This document shows, one piece after another, positions 50,758 through 61,485 of a stretch of 64,000 nucleotides of DNA. Position 1 is the stretch's first letter. Each line of letters begins with the position of its first letter. The notes under the pieces were generated by a model. That model was not told the origin of the DNA and did not search any database. It was given only the letters and a program-made list of their open reading frames with translations. Origin of the DNA: Rhododendron vialii (lineage: Eukaryota; Streptophyta; Magnoliopsida; Ericales; Ericaceae); assembly GCF_030253575.1 (NCBI RefSeq), contig NC_080569.1, positions 25,928,501 to 25,992,500 of the forward strand, read 5' to 3'. Made by a program: the position numbers and the translations under genes.

Positions 50758-53700
50758 TCAGTAGATTCTCTTTCCCTTTTTCACTCTCCACTGCTTGACT
50801 ATATACTCTACCCCTTCGCGTAGTGTTGCTTTCCTCCCTTCCTTGTAATTCCAAACTTCTGGTGTTATGTACCTACCACTGGGATTGTACTCATTTGTCT
50901 CCATCAAGGCAATTGTCACAGCAGAGTACACTTCATCACCAAGCTCATTCTTTAGATTTTTCAGCTTTTCGTCATCTTCATTAATAACTTCCTGCAGCTG
51001 CATTCCAACAAACCATCTTAAGGTGAATGACAAGGTCAAAAGGGAAAAGAGGAGAACAGAAATATAATAACAAACAAAAAAGAACGCCCCACCAAATAAT
51101 AACTGGTAAAGGGAAGGCTGTTCATACCACTTTCTAATATAGTACCACACTTCAGTATTAAAAACTGCAGAGACATGCAAAGTGTTCCTAGATTGCGTAT
51201 TTCCCATAGACAAACTAAATCAAGTTCCTCATTTCTAACACATAGCCCATGTGCAGGACATTTTCCTTCGTTTGTTAAACGTGCAGCACTTCATAAAAAG
51301 AGAGAGAATTCCCATATAAAGAGGAGTTGTCACCTGAATCCTAAATTAGAATGCCATGTCAAGCAAAGATTTCACTCTACGACAGTACATGGCACTGTCC
51401 CCAAGGGCTGAAACAGAAAGAAAATCTAAAATGGTCTACTGAATGATAATGCAATACCTCTTCCTTGTCACTTCCTCCAATGATCTTAAAGGGATGCCAG
51501 CTAGGATCCCTCAGGTAAGCGTCCCATAACGAACATAGCTCCATAGCTTTACTATCAGCTTCTTTTCCATACTTCCTCTTGGCTGCAATATGGAATGGCT
51601 TACTGTCAAGGTCGCCCATCCTCTTGATGCCAATAGTAGCCCGGGATGACTGCCCCGTCCAGCCCTATAAGGCAAGAAAAATATGTTTCTTACCAATCCA
51701 TAGGAAAATTATCGCATCATCGGAACAAGATTTAAATTTGAAGAATAACAGAAATTATAGAAGTATTAAAAAATGACTTCTTATTGGCCAGAAAAATAAA
51801 AGGTCTGTCAAAGGGAATACTTGTACAGTATTTGTCATTTCAGTGTGTGGCTACCACTGGAACTACAGCAGAAGTATGTCATTTCAGTGTGTGGGCTACC
51901 AATGGAACTACAACATATCTATTGTAGGAAGAAGATTCATAAGGATCATAACCACTGAGATATTTGTGTTACTTCCATCTGGAGAAACCATCTCATAAAT
52001 CATATCTACAAATTGTGGAGTGATAAGAGGATTAGACACTACTGTAGCTTGGCAGCACCGTTATGAAGATGGCCTCACAGGGTCCACCTTTTTGAATCCT
52101 TCCATTCTCTAGAACTTGCTCTCGGAAGCAGCTAATTCGCTTTTTAATAACTTGGCTTGTTAAAAATACCTGAGAAGAAATAACATACACGGTACTTTCT
52201 TACAACTCTTCAATCAAATGCGAATGCAGTCATCCAAGTCTTACCCAAAACACAAGCACTTTGGGGGGGAAGACACTACAGTAAGGAACTGCAGTCCAAA
52301 TTAGAAACCACCTTATTCAGATCAAACTTTAATCAGCCCCTAATTCTCAAGTACAGTACATTAACTACCCTGCATGTGGATCATCAGTTGTTTTCAACAT
52401 CTTTTCTGGATACATATTTTAGAATGGGGAAACTTAATGCATTGCCTATGCTAGCACATTATTTCATTATTACCACATACGGAGACATTTACCAGGTATA
52501 GCTATATACCAAAACCTAGCATGTACATAACGATGTAGAGCTGCAATAGCTGGGAAAATTGTAATCAACTTTCCCACAGTAATGTTGTACAAACCGAAAA
52601 GGTATACATGAGGTTTAATTGAGAATGCAAGTAATACTCTGCTTTCATGTCGCATTTAACTTCCCTAAAATCAGGTATACAAACAATCAGAGTCACCCCT
52701 GCCCTTTTTTCATGTTGCATTTATAGAATTCCCAAGTGACAATGCTCATCACTTCAAAGTAAGATACACAGTGAATGACCTTATTTCTCTGTTATTGATG
52801 TAACATAGATCAGCATAACAGTGCATGATCAACGCACAAAGAGTTAAGCATCAAACCTACTTCACAAAGGGTTTCCCACTTATCTTATCACATATCAGGC
52901 CATATAAGAACCATGAACAAGAATACTACTCACATTAATTAACGCCTTGCGAGCTTGTTGAACCTCATCATTGCTTTTGCGTTCCTTTATAATGAGAGCT
53001 TGACTCAGGGATTCTAGATCTTCGAGGTCTTGCTCCTTATCTGCTAAATCTTGTTGAAGTGTATCCCTCTTCTTCTTCAGTTCCAAATCTCCGTCCTCAC
53101 CCATGTGTCCAATAACTTGTATTGCCCCTCTCATACGCTCTACCTCCAACTCCAGGGCTTGTCTGGCATCAATTTTCTTCTGTAATTCCAAAATTCTTGC
53201 ATGAAGGTTTTCTTTTTCTCTCTGTCATGAACAAGTAGTAGTAGAATCATTAAATCATATAATTCAGGCAGATACTTGTCACTTCAATGATCTAAGTTAA
53301 AACAGAAAGTAGCGCATATTACTTTTTGATCTTCTGCCAGCCGTAGAAGGTTTTCATCTGCTATCTTTTGCTCCAAGGTAGCTCTCTCATTCTGAAAACA
53401 AAACAAATTTGTTATAGTTAATTTCGAACCGCTAGTGATTCTGTGGGCAGATGTTGACAAACAGCGAATATTGCTCATTACCAACAGACTGCAGCGCACT
53501 AACAAGTATAAAACAAAAGCTATAGCACATTCATAATAAAGTTTCAAGCAATTTCTAGGTTAAAAAAAAAAGGGTACATCAAAATTTTGAGTTTTGACAC
53601 CAATGTGTAGTTCCCCATTTCGACAAGGAAATTTATTGCCATTAAGAAATTTGAAGAGCTGCACACCTACAAAAAGAGGAAGAAACTGTAATTCTTTTTC

Positions 53701-55082
53701 GTGATATTTCGTTTGGAGTTGGCACAAACTACAATAATTTTCTTTATCTAAACAACCTTAACAAGCTAGTTGAATATCAAGCATTTTCAAGATATGCAAA
53801 AACACCTAAGAATATACTCCAGAGTCTGTTTTAATCAAGTGGGAGATTGGGCATTGCTACTCTTCCATCCTATTCTAGAGTGAGAACCATTTACAAGGAA
53901 AATGTAAGTACCATTTTCTTCTCAAAATCGAGCTTCCTCCTCTCATCTTCATTTCGGGCCTCCCGTTTCTCCAGTTCTTTCTCACGCTGCACAAGCTCTT
54001 TGCTCTGCAATTTGATTTGCTTATTTGTCTGTTCATGGTCCTCCAAAATCTTTTCAAGTTGGCTGCGCGCATTCTGCTGCATCTTTGTTATCTCTATTAA
54101 GCATCAAATGGGGACAAAAACATCTACTGTCAATTAAAAATATTTTGGAATGATAATCGAACAGCAAATGAACTGTAGCATACTAACCTTCATTGTAAGC
54201 TTTGTGCATCTTATCTTTCTCACTCATCCACTCGCTCAGTGACATTAAAGTTTCGTTGTATTTGCACTCAATTTCCTTAAGCCGCTTATTCTTCACCTCG
54301 ATCGCGTTTGTCAAATTCGTCACAAGCTTTGTATCTTTCCGCTTACACTCAGCTTCAATTTCATAAATACTTTTCAGATCGCCAGTCTTCCGGAGATGTT
54401 CACCAACTATACTGTTAGAGTGGAAGTCCTCATCGCGAGCAACCCATCCAAATAGCTCATCTCCAATGTGCTTTGCTGCAAAGTAATCCCTCCTGCCCTT
54501 TCGGTTTGATTCGTAAGATTTCTCAAACATCATGGCGTTGTGAAATCCAGGCCAGTCTCTATTGAACTCAATCACCGCGAATCCCGAATGGCCCTTGTAG
54601 TTCCACAAGGGATTAACCCTCACTGGATTAAACAACTGTGCAGTCAACTTATCCCTAAGATTTGACCCGCTTTTGCCAATGTAACGCCCATCTTTTTTCT
54701 CAACAGGGATGTTTGCTACTATCCCTACCCACGGCCAAACAAACACCTCAGTGCTATCGTTTCCCACAGGAGCCTCAATAGCCTCTGTTGTGGATTTGGA
54801 CATTGACCCATTTGCCTTAAACTGCTCTTCCATGTACCTCACTAGGGCTAAATGTCTCCCTTTCTGTTTCACATTCTTGCTCCCAAAACTAGAACAATGC
54901 TGCAGAAGCTCCTTGTATTTGTAATCCCTCTTTTTCCTCCCTTGGCAATACCAGCATCTATACACCCCACCCGATAATTCTACCTTGATACCCCCATTCA
55001 TTAAGCTCTTGTAACACTCCTCGGTGTATTCCTCTAACTCTGAGTCACTTATATCTGTGTCCTCTTCTGATGAGTGAGACAT
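50758..55082 (-). CDS. FDM/IDN2-family protein (zf-XS, XS, coiled coil, XH)
   Basis: Six coding exons: 55082-54188, 54093-53912, 53391-53323, 53221-52934, 51664-51458 and 50991-50758. They give 1875 bp and 624 aa, with canonical sites and matching phases. Residues 43-85 are the zf-XS zinc finger (CWYC ... YKYKELLQHC). Residues 112-225 are the XS RNA-binding domain (VFVWPWVGIVANIP, LWNYKGHSGFAVIEFNRDWP). A long coiled coil runs from about 235 to 490 (REKELEKREARNEDERRK). The XH domain closes the protein (IGIKRMGDLDSKPF, DPSWHPFKII, NEYNPSGRYITPEVWNYKEG). Family members bind dsRNA and act with Pol V transcripts in RNA-directed DNA methylation in the nucleus. An acceptor just before the ATG (about 55085) and a donor CAAG|GTAATTT at about 56022 imply an untranslated first exon and a 0.9-kb leader intron. 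Length and domain order are normal. Confidence 0.93.
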
Positions 55083-56022
55083 TTCTGTAATTCAGCAAAA
55101 CAAAAAGACCCAGTGACGAACAGCCAATCAGCTAACTAGTTATTATTTCCCAGTTAAACAAATACTATAGAGGTAATGAGGAACAGATAGTAGTGCTCAT
55201 CAACGAAAACTAAACAAGTTCACTAAAATTTCCAGATAAGCAACCATGTTCCACTTAAATCAAACTCAGGTTCTTGTCCAATGCTTCAGAAAAGGAAAAA
55301 TATCCAATATGGTGTGCTTAAGTTCAGTTATAACCTAAGATTCCTATGTTTTTCTCGGCACTTCTCGGTAGCCAAACAGAACATATACAGAGGGGTATCA
55401 CGAAACCAAGAAAAATCAAAATATGTTTCGAATCATGCCGAGTGTTAGCTCTGTCTTATGTCTAAAGGTAAGTAGTAGCTCTGTCGTGCGTCTAAAAGGA
55501 AATCAAAGATGATCTCTGGAACCTTGTTTGGTTTCCAAGAAAATAGAAAGGAAACGGACAGAAAGAAAGAAAATACTATCGGAAAATCCGAGGCTGGGCG
55601 TAATAAGCCAGCCACTCAGATAGTTGGTCTCACCGATTGAACATTAATCGCAAAACCAAACACAGCATACGCATTACTAAAATTTGAAGGTAAGTAAGAA
55701 AAATCCACTTAAAGCGTAATCCAATACGGCTTCCTTCAGTTATAACCTGAGATATCTCTGTTTTCCTTCCCATTTTATCAGCAGCTAAACAGGGCACATA
55801 CAGACCGGTATTTATATATCACGAAATCAAGGAAAATTGAAATATTTTATGAATGATTGCGGAGTGTTTACTCTGTCTAAAGGTAATAAAAAAAAAATGC
55901 TTTCTAGAACCTTGTTTGGTTTCCAAGAAAATGCAAGGTTTTCCAAGAAAATTTGAAGGAAACGAAAGGGATGGAAAGGAAATACAAATGGGAAAATCTG
56001 AGGCATACCCACTCAAATTACC

Positions 56023-56100
56023 TTGAAGAAAGGGCAGTCAGTGTGGAACCCGGAAAACCCTAGCGACTTTGGGTGGATGCGAATCAGAGAGGCTTGTTTT
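56023..56100 (-). other. Likely untranslated first exon of the FDM/IDN2-like gene
   Basis: On the minus strand ctagggttttccgggttcc ends in CAAG|GTAATTTG at 56022, a strong donor; 'AACCCTAG' leader words are common in plant 5' UTRs. The start of transcription is not fixed. Confidence 0.45.
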
Positions 56101-56449
56101 TCAGTGGAAAGCTGAAACCAGAGACGCGGAGAGAGAGAGGGGATATGGGACCATTAATTTGTGGAGAGAAAAAGAGAGGTTCGGTTCAGCAGCTGCTGCT
56201 GCATTATGCAGGAGGCAGGAATGAGACGCGCACAACTTCGGTTTCTGAAAGTGGGTAGTGCTGCAGCGACGACGACGCCATCCTTTTGCATGCCTGCAGT
56301 AGGCTGTAGAAGAAGACAGACAACTCCACAAGTGTACTACACAGATTCCTCCGTACAGAGTAGTGAATATGCGGGTATTACGACGCGTGGTGGGTTCTCC
56401 GGGCGAGTGCTTGTTGAAATCTAGTGCAGTCCAAGTGATCGCAACCGTC

Positions 56450-56670
56450 GGTTAACATTCTTAATGGTCCAGATTTGTTTTGAATACTTTATCGTATTCT
56501 CAGTGAGAGATTTGATCCCGTTAATTATCAACATGGTCTAGATTTGTTTTGAATATTTTACCGTATTCTTAGGGAGAGACGTTAATTATCAATATGGTCC
56601 AGATTTGTTTTAAATATTTTACCGTATTCCCAGTGAGAGATTCGATCCCGTTAATTATCAACGTGAACTA
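56450..56670. repeat. Three tandem copies of a 65-85-bp unit
   Basis: The unit tggtccagatttgttttgaa, then ttaccgtattc, cagtgagagat and cgttaattatcaa recurs three times with small changes. It lies between the FDM-like and GDSL genes. The remainder of 56100-57602 shows no recognised gene. Confidence 0.65.
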
Positions 56671-57602
56671 TCCAGATTGGATTGTACACCCTTTCCTTGC
56701 CGGCAGTGGATCGTTTGTTGCTATAGCGGATTCGGCAATGGGGATGTGTTTGTCTTTTTGTTACTACTAGTAGGGTATGCGGTGGGACCACGGCTACACT
56801 TTTGCGGTTGCGACTGCTGGCCGTCTACGAATGAGGGCGCGCCATATGTTTTAAAAAAAACTCATCTCACTTATTTTTGGGAAACAATTTTTGCGAGAGA
56901 AAGATTATGGGGGCGAAATTGAGCACGAATTTAAGTCACACATTGGTATGGAATCTACACATTTGGGAGTGGACCCATCAATATGTGGTCCAGATTCGTG
57001 TTCAACCTTATCTCAAAAAAATTGAATAATTTCTCTTTTTGCACTTATTTTTATTTTTACTTTAAAAGTAAGTTTCAAGACAAGATTGTATTTATTAGAT
57101 ATAGGCTAATCTTTATAACTTTTCGGAGGTTAATAAAATTTCTTTTGCTGATAAAAAAGGGAAAATTTATATAAATGGTTCTCCTAGTTTCATCTAAGTC
57201 TCATTTTCGTTCTCCAAATATCAATTACGACTTTATTGACAAGTTTGGTTTTCCTATTTGTTCGAAATCAACCTTGTCACCCAACTTTCTCCATTTGATT
57301 AGTTTTGAGCACGCTGAGACTAATCATCAATAAGTATATAGTTCGATAGAATCATATTTGATTATTAAAAGTAAATTGCGAAAATGCTTGCACCAAAATG
57401 TACTTAAAGGAAAATTTTATTAATAAGTGACTAGCAAAATCAGCAATTCTCAAAGAAAACGAAAAGAAGAGAAAAAAATAACTGGGGCATCATTCGATGA
57501 GGGATCGAAAAATTCGAAGAAATTCCCTTTACAGATTATCCCTGATACCTAGGTTGTTAGCACTCCTAGCTAGCTACTACTAAAATAAAACTAGGTGATT
57601 TC

Positions 57603-58326
57603 TCAACTTCGTGAGAACTCGGAAAGGGCATGGTCCTGTAAATACTTTGAGACAACTCGGTAGGCAGCTTCTCCTGAATGAACTGAATCCCAAGGCAAAT
57701 ATTGAGAAGGGTTTGGACAAACTGGAATGGACGGAGTACATAATCCGCAGCATCCTCTATTAGTCACCGTAAAACCTGTTGCACAAAAAACAATCATTTA
57801 GTTCTTGATGAGGCACTTAGTTGCCAGGTGATTACTATTGCCCTAATTCTTTATGATTTCACTTACATATAAATCCTTTATTCTTTATGGTGATTACAAG
57901 CATTGTCATATTCTAAACTCGCGGGCATTCCTTCCTCCCCTGGGATCCGTCGAACTTTGTTCTTTGTACTCTTCTATGAATTTTTCCATCGAAAAAAAAT
58001 GCGCGCGCGTAGATATATTGCAATATCAAAACTATAGTGAAAATTGATGTCTTACCATATTTTTGAGGATTGTTCATCATGTCATAAAGTGGGGTGTAAA
58101 AATATGCATAGACAAGTTTGGCACCAGGAAGGGATTCCTGTAACTGAGACAACATTGCAACAAGCTTCTGATTGTAAGATTGAGACCGTGAGTAGTCCAC
58201 ACATCTCCCTCCCATATTGAATCCTGCAGCCCAACACCCAAGTGGAGGAAGCCCTGCAATAAGCATGTTTCGACATCCTTGATTGTACAATTCCTGCACA
58301 TTCACAATATTAGTAAGAAGATACCA

Positions 58327-58372
<46 letters not shown>

Positions 58373-58973
58373 GAGGTGTTTAACCTTAACAAATGCTTGG
58401 ACCCTTTGTAGGAGGAAATCATGATAGCCACCAATAAGGGGGAACTGGAGCCTCCTAGCACCCCCACTTAAGTAGTTGATAGTAACATCGTTACTTCCTG
58501 AAGTAACAACCACCAAGGAACTGTTGATTATATCACTAGCTTTTGCTTCCCCTGTAGCCCCCTTAAGCTTCTCTATATACTGCTTCAAATACTCCGGTTG
58601 TTTGGATACCGGAATTACTCCACTCATAATCGTACTCATGTCGTCGTACCCTGACCCTGCCGATGCGAAGCAAACACCAGTTTGGAGCTCTTCCTGTGGT
58701 AAATTTGGATCGAGAAAAGGTGGGACAGTGTCCTTGATCCCTAGAGCCGAGGCTAAAAGATCTGACATGAGCTTCCCGTTGGAAATCTTGGCCGTATGGC
58801 TTGTGGTTGGCTTTTAGGATAGTGGGTATGAAGTTGTTATTTCCGGTGTCCAATAATGAATCACCGAAAATAAGAATGGCTGGAAATCGCGGCGATTTGG
58901 TCGGGTCAAGTCTCTTGGCTGTGATGGAGCAGACTTGCACTAGGAGGAGGAGGTAGAAGAGTGAAGAAGCCAT
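57603..58973 (-). pseudogene. GDSL esterase/lipase gene with broken reading frame
   Basis: Exons 58973-58385, 58293-58056 and 57775-57603 have canonical splice sites. The start MASSLFYLLLLVQVCSITA is a signal peptide. Block I is present (FPAILIFGDSLLDTGNNNF), as are GSNDV (block III) and the catalytic D and H in PWDSVHSGEAAYRVV. Secreted GDSL enzymes hydrolyse lipid or wall esters. After NHKPYGQDF the expected PxGxPTGRF segment is missing and the frame shifts, resuming as SNGKLMSDLLASALG in another frame. A deletion of about 30 bp (3n+2) between TTTCC repeats explains it. All else is intact, so this is either a recent pseudogene or an assembly error. Confidence 0.75.
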
Positions 58974-59043
58974 TAGGTAATTCTGTTTTTTCTTGTTCTG
59001 TGCTTTGTTGTTATGTTTTTTATAAGTGTTTGTTGCGCGCACA

Positions 59044-59053
59044 CATATATATA
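59044..59053 (-). promoter_or_regulatory. Probable TATA box of the GDSL gene
   Basis: CTATATATAT on the minus strand lies about 70 bp upstream of the ATG at 58973, the usual spacing for a short plant 5' UTR. Confidence 0.45.
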
Positions 59054-59133
59054 GGTGTTGGGGTCAATGTTCATTTAGCTAGGATTATCATGAGAGAGTG
59101 AAAAACTGACCCTAGTAATTATTTATGGCTACT

Positions 59134-59242
59134 GATTTTGCAGTCTCTTTTTTTGTTAACGCTACTCCCCTGCAAGTGTATTTTTGGTGTAAAAATACAC
59201 TTGCAGGAAAGTGACGTTAACAAAAAAGAGAGTGGCAAAATC
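59134..59242. mobile_element. Foldback MITE, nearly perfect hairpin
   Basis: The left arm gattttgcagtctctttttt...cctgcaagtgtattttt pairs with the right arm aaaaatacacttgcagg...agagagtggcaaaatc around a 5-nt loop. Length 109 bp. It lies upstream of the GDSL gene. Confidence 0.7.
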
Positions 59243-59393
59243 ATTTCCCTTATTTATTTTCGCTTTAATTTTGGTCAAGGAAAAACAGAAACCTTACCAT
59301 CAATTTCTATGGACGTCAATGTTATTAAATTGTGGACGTAGGTTATGGGTTCTGAGTTTTAGGCCTTGATATGAGGGGTTTGGATATGGAATT

Positions 59394-59789
59394 TTAGTTC
59401 GTTTCGTTTAGGATAGTAATTTCTATGGGCCCCCATTCATCCTATTATGACAGTAACAGGAAATCAACATCAGATTAACACGAGATGCCATTAGGTTGGC
59501 ATCGGTCGGTTTCTGTGAGAAGCATCGTCAATTGTGGAACTGCGGTGATAACTCGATATCGGCACATTGCATGCGCGGCTCTAACTTCTGCCATCAATTT
59601 ATCGCTGGACTTGATTCTTTCATTTGATTTGGCTATGTAATTTGTTAACTAGTGTGCAATAGGTTCTTCCCTAGTTGTATTACACGGACATGGTAAATTG
59701 TAATCCTTCTTGTTTATTAATGAATTTCTAACGTGTTCCTAAAAAAAACAAAAAAACAAAAAAGAAAACATCAAATTAAATCAGTCACT
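59394..59789 (+). mobile_element. LINE-like or retroposed insertion with A-rich tail
   Basis: The segment ends in ttgtttattaatgaatttct followed by an A-rich tail (about 59740-59770), as in plant LINE 3' ends. Nearly matching 36-bp copies of gttttaggccttgatatgag lie on each side (59356-59393 and 59790-59825), though the downstream copy begins about 20 bp after the tail. Confidence 0.45.
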
Positions 59790-59825
59790 GTTTTAGGCCT
59801 TGATGAGGGGTTTCGATATGGAATT

Positions 59826-60589
59826 ATATGTTTATCATACAGTATTGTTATATCTTGAACAATATAAGTTAGTGAAGGTGAACAAAATCGGACTCCGTAG
59901 TTATAGTCTTGCCATTTTGCTCTTTGAATTCAAACTTTGATGACTTCCCTCTTTAATTTGAACTTGGCAGTTACTTGTCCTGTAATTGCATGTCCGGATT
60001 AGGTAGTTACGCTCCCTAATGTCTTCTTTGATTCAATTGCCTTCGCCTTGATTCAGATTACCTCTATTTTTTCTTCAGCCTGTCGAGGATGTGGCAAGCG
60101 GTTAGTGTCGCTTGCCACATTCTCGACACAACTTACTCGACAGTTAAGAGTTTTCAAAATAGGGTGAAAACAAAATTACAACAAGATAAAAAAAATTACT
60201 GAAAAAGTAAAAAATACCCAAAAAAAACAGAAAAAGATACCAGACTAAAATTTTGGAAGTGGCTTCTGGCGGTCTCTTTTGGGACTTCACCATAGACTTG
60301 GCATTTGGGTGCACAAGCATTGTTTATTTTGATGATTGTAACTATTTATTTGTAGATGTTGAAAAATGTATGCATTATAATTTGTGAAAATTTATATGCA
60401 TCTCTTTTAATTATTTTGATGATTAATTCAATGATATTTTTATTCGGCAAATACAAAATTATCGAAAAGTCGATTCCCGAATTAAATATTTTCGTGACCT
60501 TGAAATATAGCATAAAGTCTCTTGGATTCATGATTTATATTTACAAAGACTTTATTGAGCTCAATACATGCTTTAACGGTTTATTTAGA
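59826..60589. other. AT-rich intergenic DNA, nothing recognised
   Basis: No gene-like frame. A short inverted pair (gtggcaagcggttagtgtcg / gcttgccacattctcgaca) lies at about 60091-60126. Confidence 0.4.
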
Positions 60590-60595
60590 TGAAAT

Positions 60596-61427
60596 TGTGA
60601 GCCACAGGTTGACGAACCGGCTGACAAGCCGGCTGTCTGAACAGAAAGCTGTGACAACCGGACGACCACCCGGATGACCACTCTATCAAACGGCTAGTTT
60701 CCAACGGCTAGTTTCAAACGGCTAGTTTCCAACGGCTAGTTTCAAACGGCTAGTTTCCAACGGCTAGTTTCCAACGACTAGTTTCCAACGGCTAGTTTCC
60801 AACGGCTAGGAAGCATATGGATGGCTATATAAGGCATCAAGAACTCATTAATGAGTACACACACAAGCTACAACATTCCATATTATTGCAAGAGCAAATT
60901 CTCAAAAGATCAAAGCCAAAAATTCTCATTGTTCTTCCACTTTCATATTATTCTTGAGAGAAAATTTGTACAAGTCGTGAGCGATAATTTTCATACCTTC
61001 TTCACATACTTGTATTTCCTAAGTGAGTGTTTGAGTCAAACACTTGAAAGCTTAGAAGACCAAATTCGGGTTGGAATTTGGGTGTTATTGTTTTTGAGAA
61101 GTTTTCGGAGAAAATTCTTGCGGTTGTGCTAGCTCCTCGGGAAAGCTAGAGGCATTCGGTTCTTGTAAGCACCCGCAAGACTTACAAGTTGTAATCTTTT
61201 AAAGATTAGTCTAACCTTCAAGTAATTGCTTGAGGAGAAGTGGAGTAGGGCCGGACCGTGGACAAATCCGGACCGAACCACTATAAACGGGTTCTATCTC
61301 TCTATCTCTCTATTTTGATTGCATACTTATTGTTTGCATATATTGTTAGAGATAAATTTTTATTGGTAATTATTACTAGCAATCCTATTCACCCCCCCCC
61401 CCTCTAGGTTGCATAATTTGGGTAACA
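60596..61427 (+). repeat. 5' LTR of a Sirevirus-type Copia element
   Basis: The LTR end GGTAACA (61421-61427) is followed by the tRNA-Met primer-binding site. A TATA box (TATATAA, 60826-60832) follows a nine-copy 14-bp repeat in U3 (about 60691-60811). A C-rich run before TCTAGG near the 3' end is typical of this group. The left border is approximate (a TG at 60590-60598), since the other LTR is outside the window. Confidence 0.7.
60691..60811 (+). repeat. Nine-copy 14-bp repeat in LTR U3
   Basis: Unit cggctagtttccaa, with a 13- to 15-bp period and single-base variants, ends 15 bp upstream of the TATA box. Its position suggests a role in transcription of the element. Confidence 0.8.
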
Positions 61428-61429
61428 TT

Positions 61430-61441
61430 TGGTATCAGAGC
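61430..61441 (+). promoter_or_regulatory. Primer-binding site (tRNA-iMet) of the Sirevirus-type element
   Basis: TGGTATCAGAGC lies two bases after the LTR end CA and is complementary to the 3' end of plant initiator Met tRNA. Confidence 0.85.
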
Positions 61442-61485
61442 CTCGGCTCTTGTTTGTAGATTTAACCATCTAAGAGTTAAGATCC

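Noticed and set aside
61379..61420. C-run before TCTAGG as a separate repeat
   Set aside because: It is part of the Sirevirus-type LTR end, not an independent feature.
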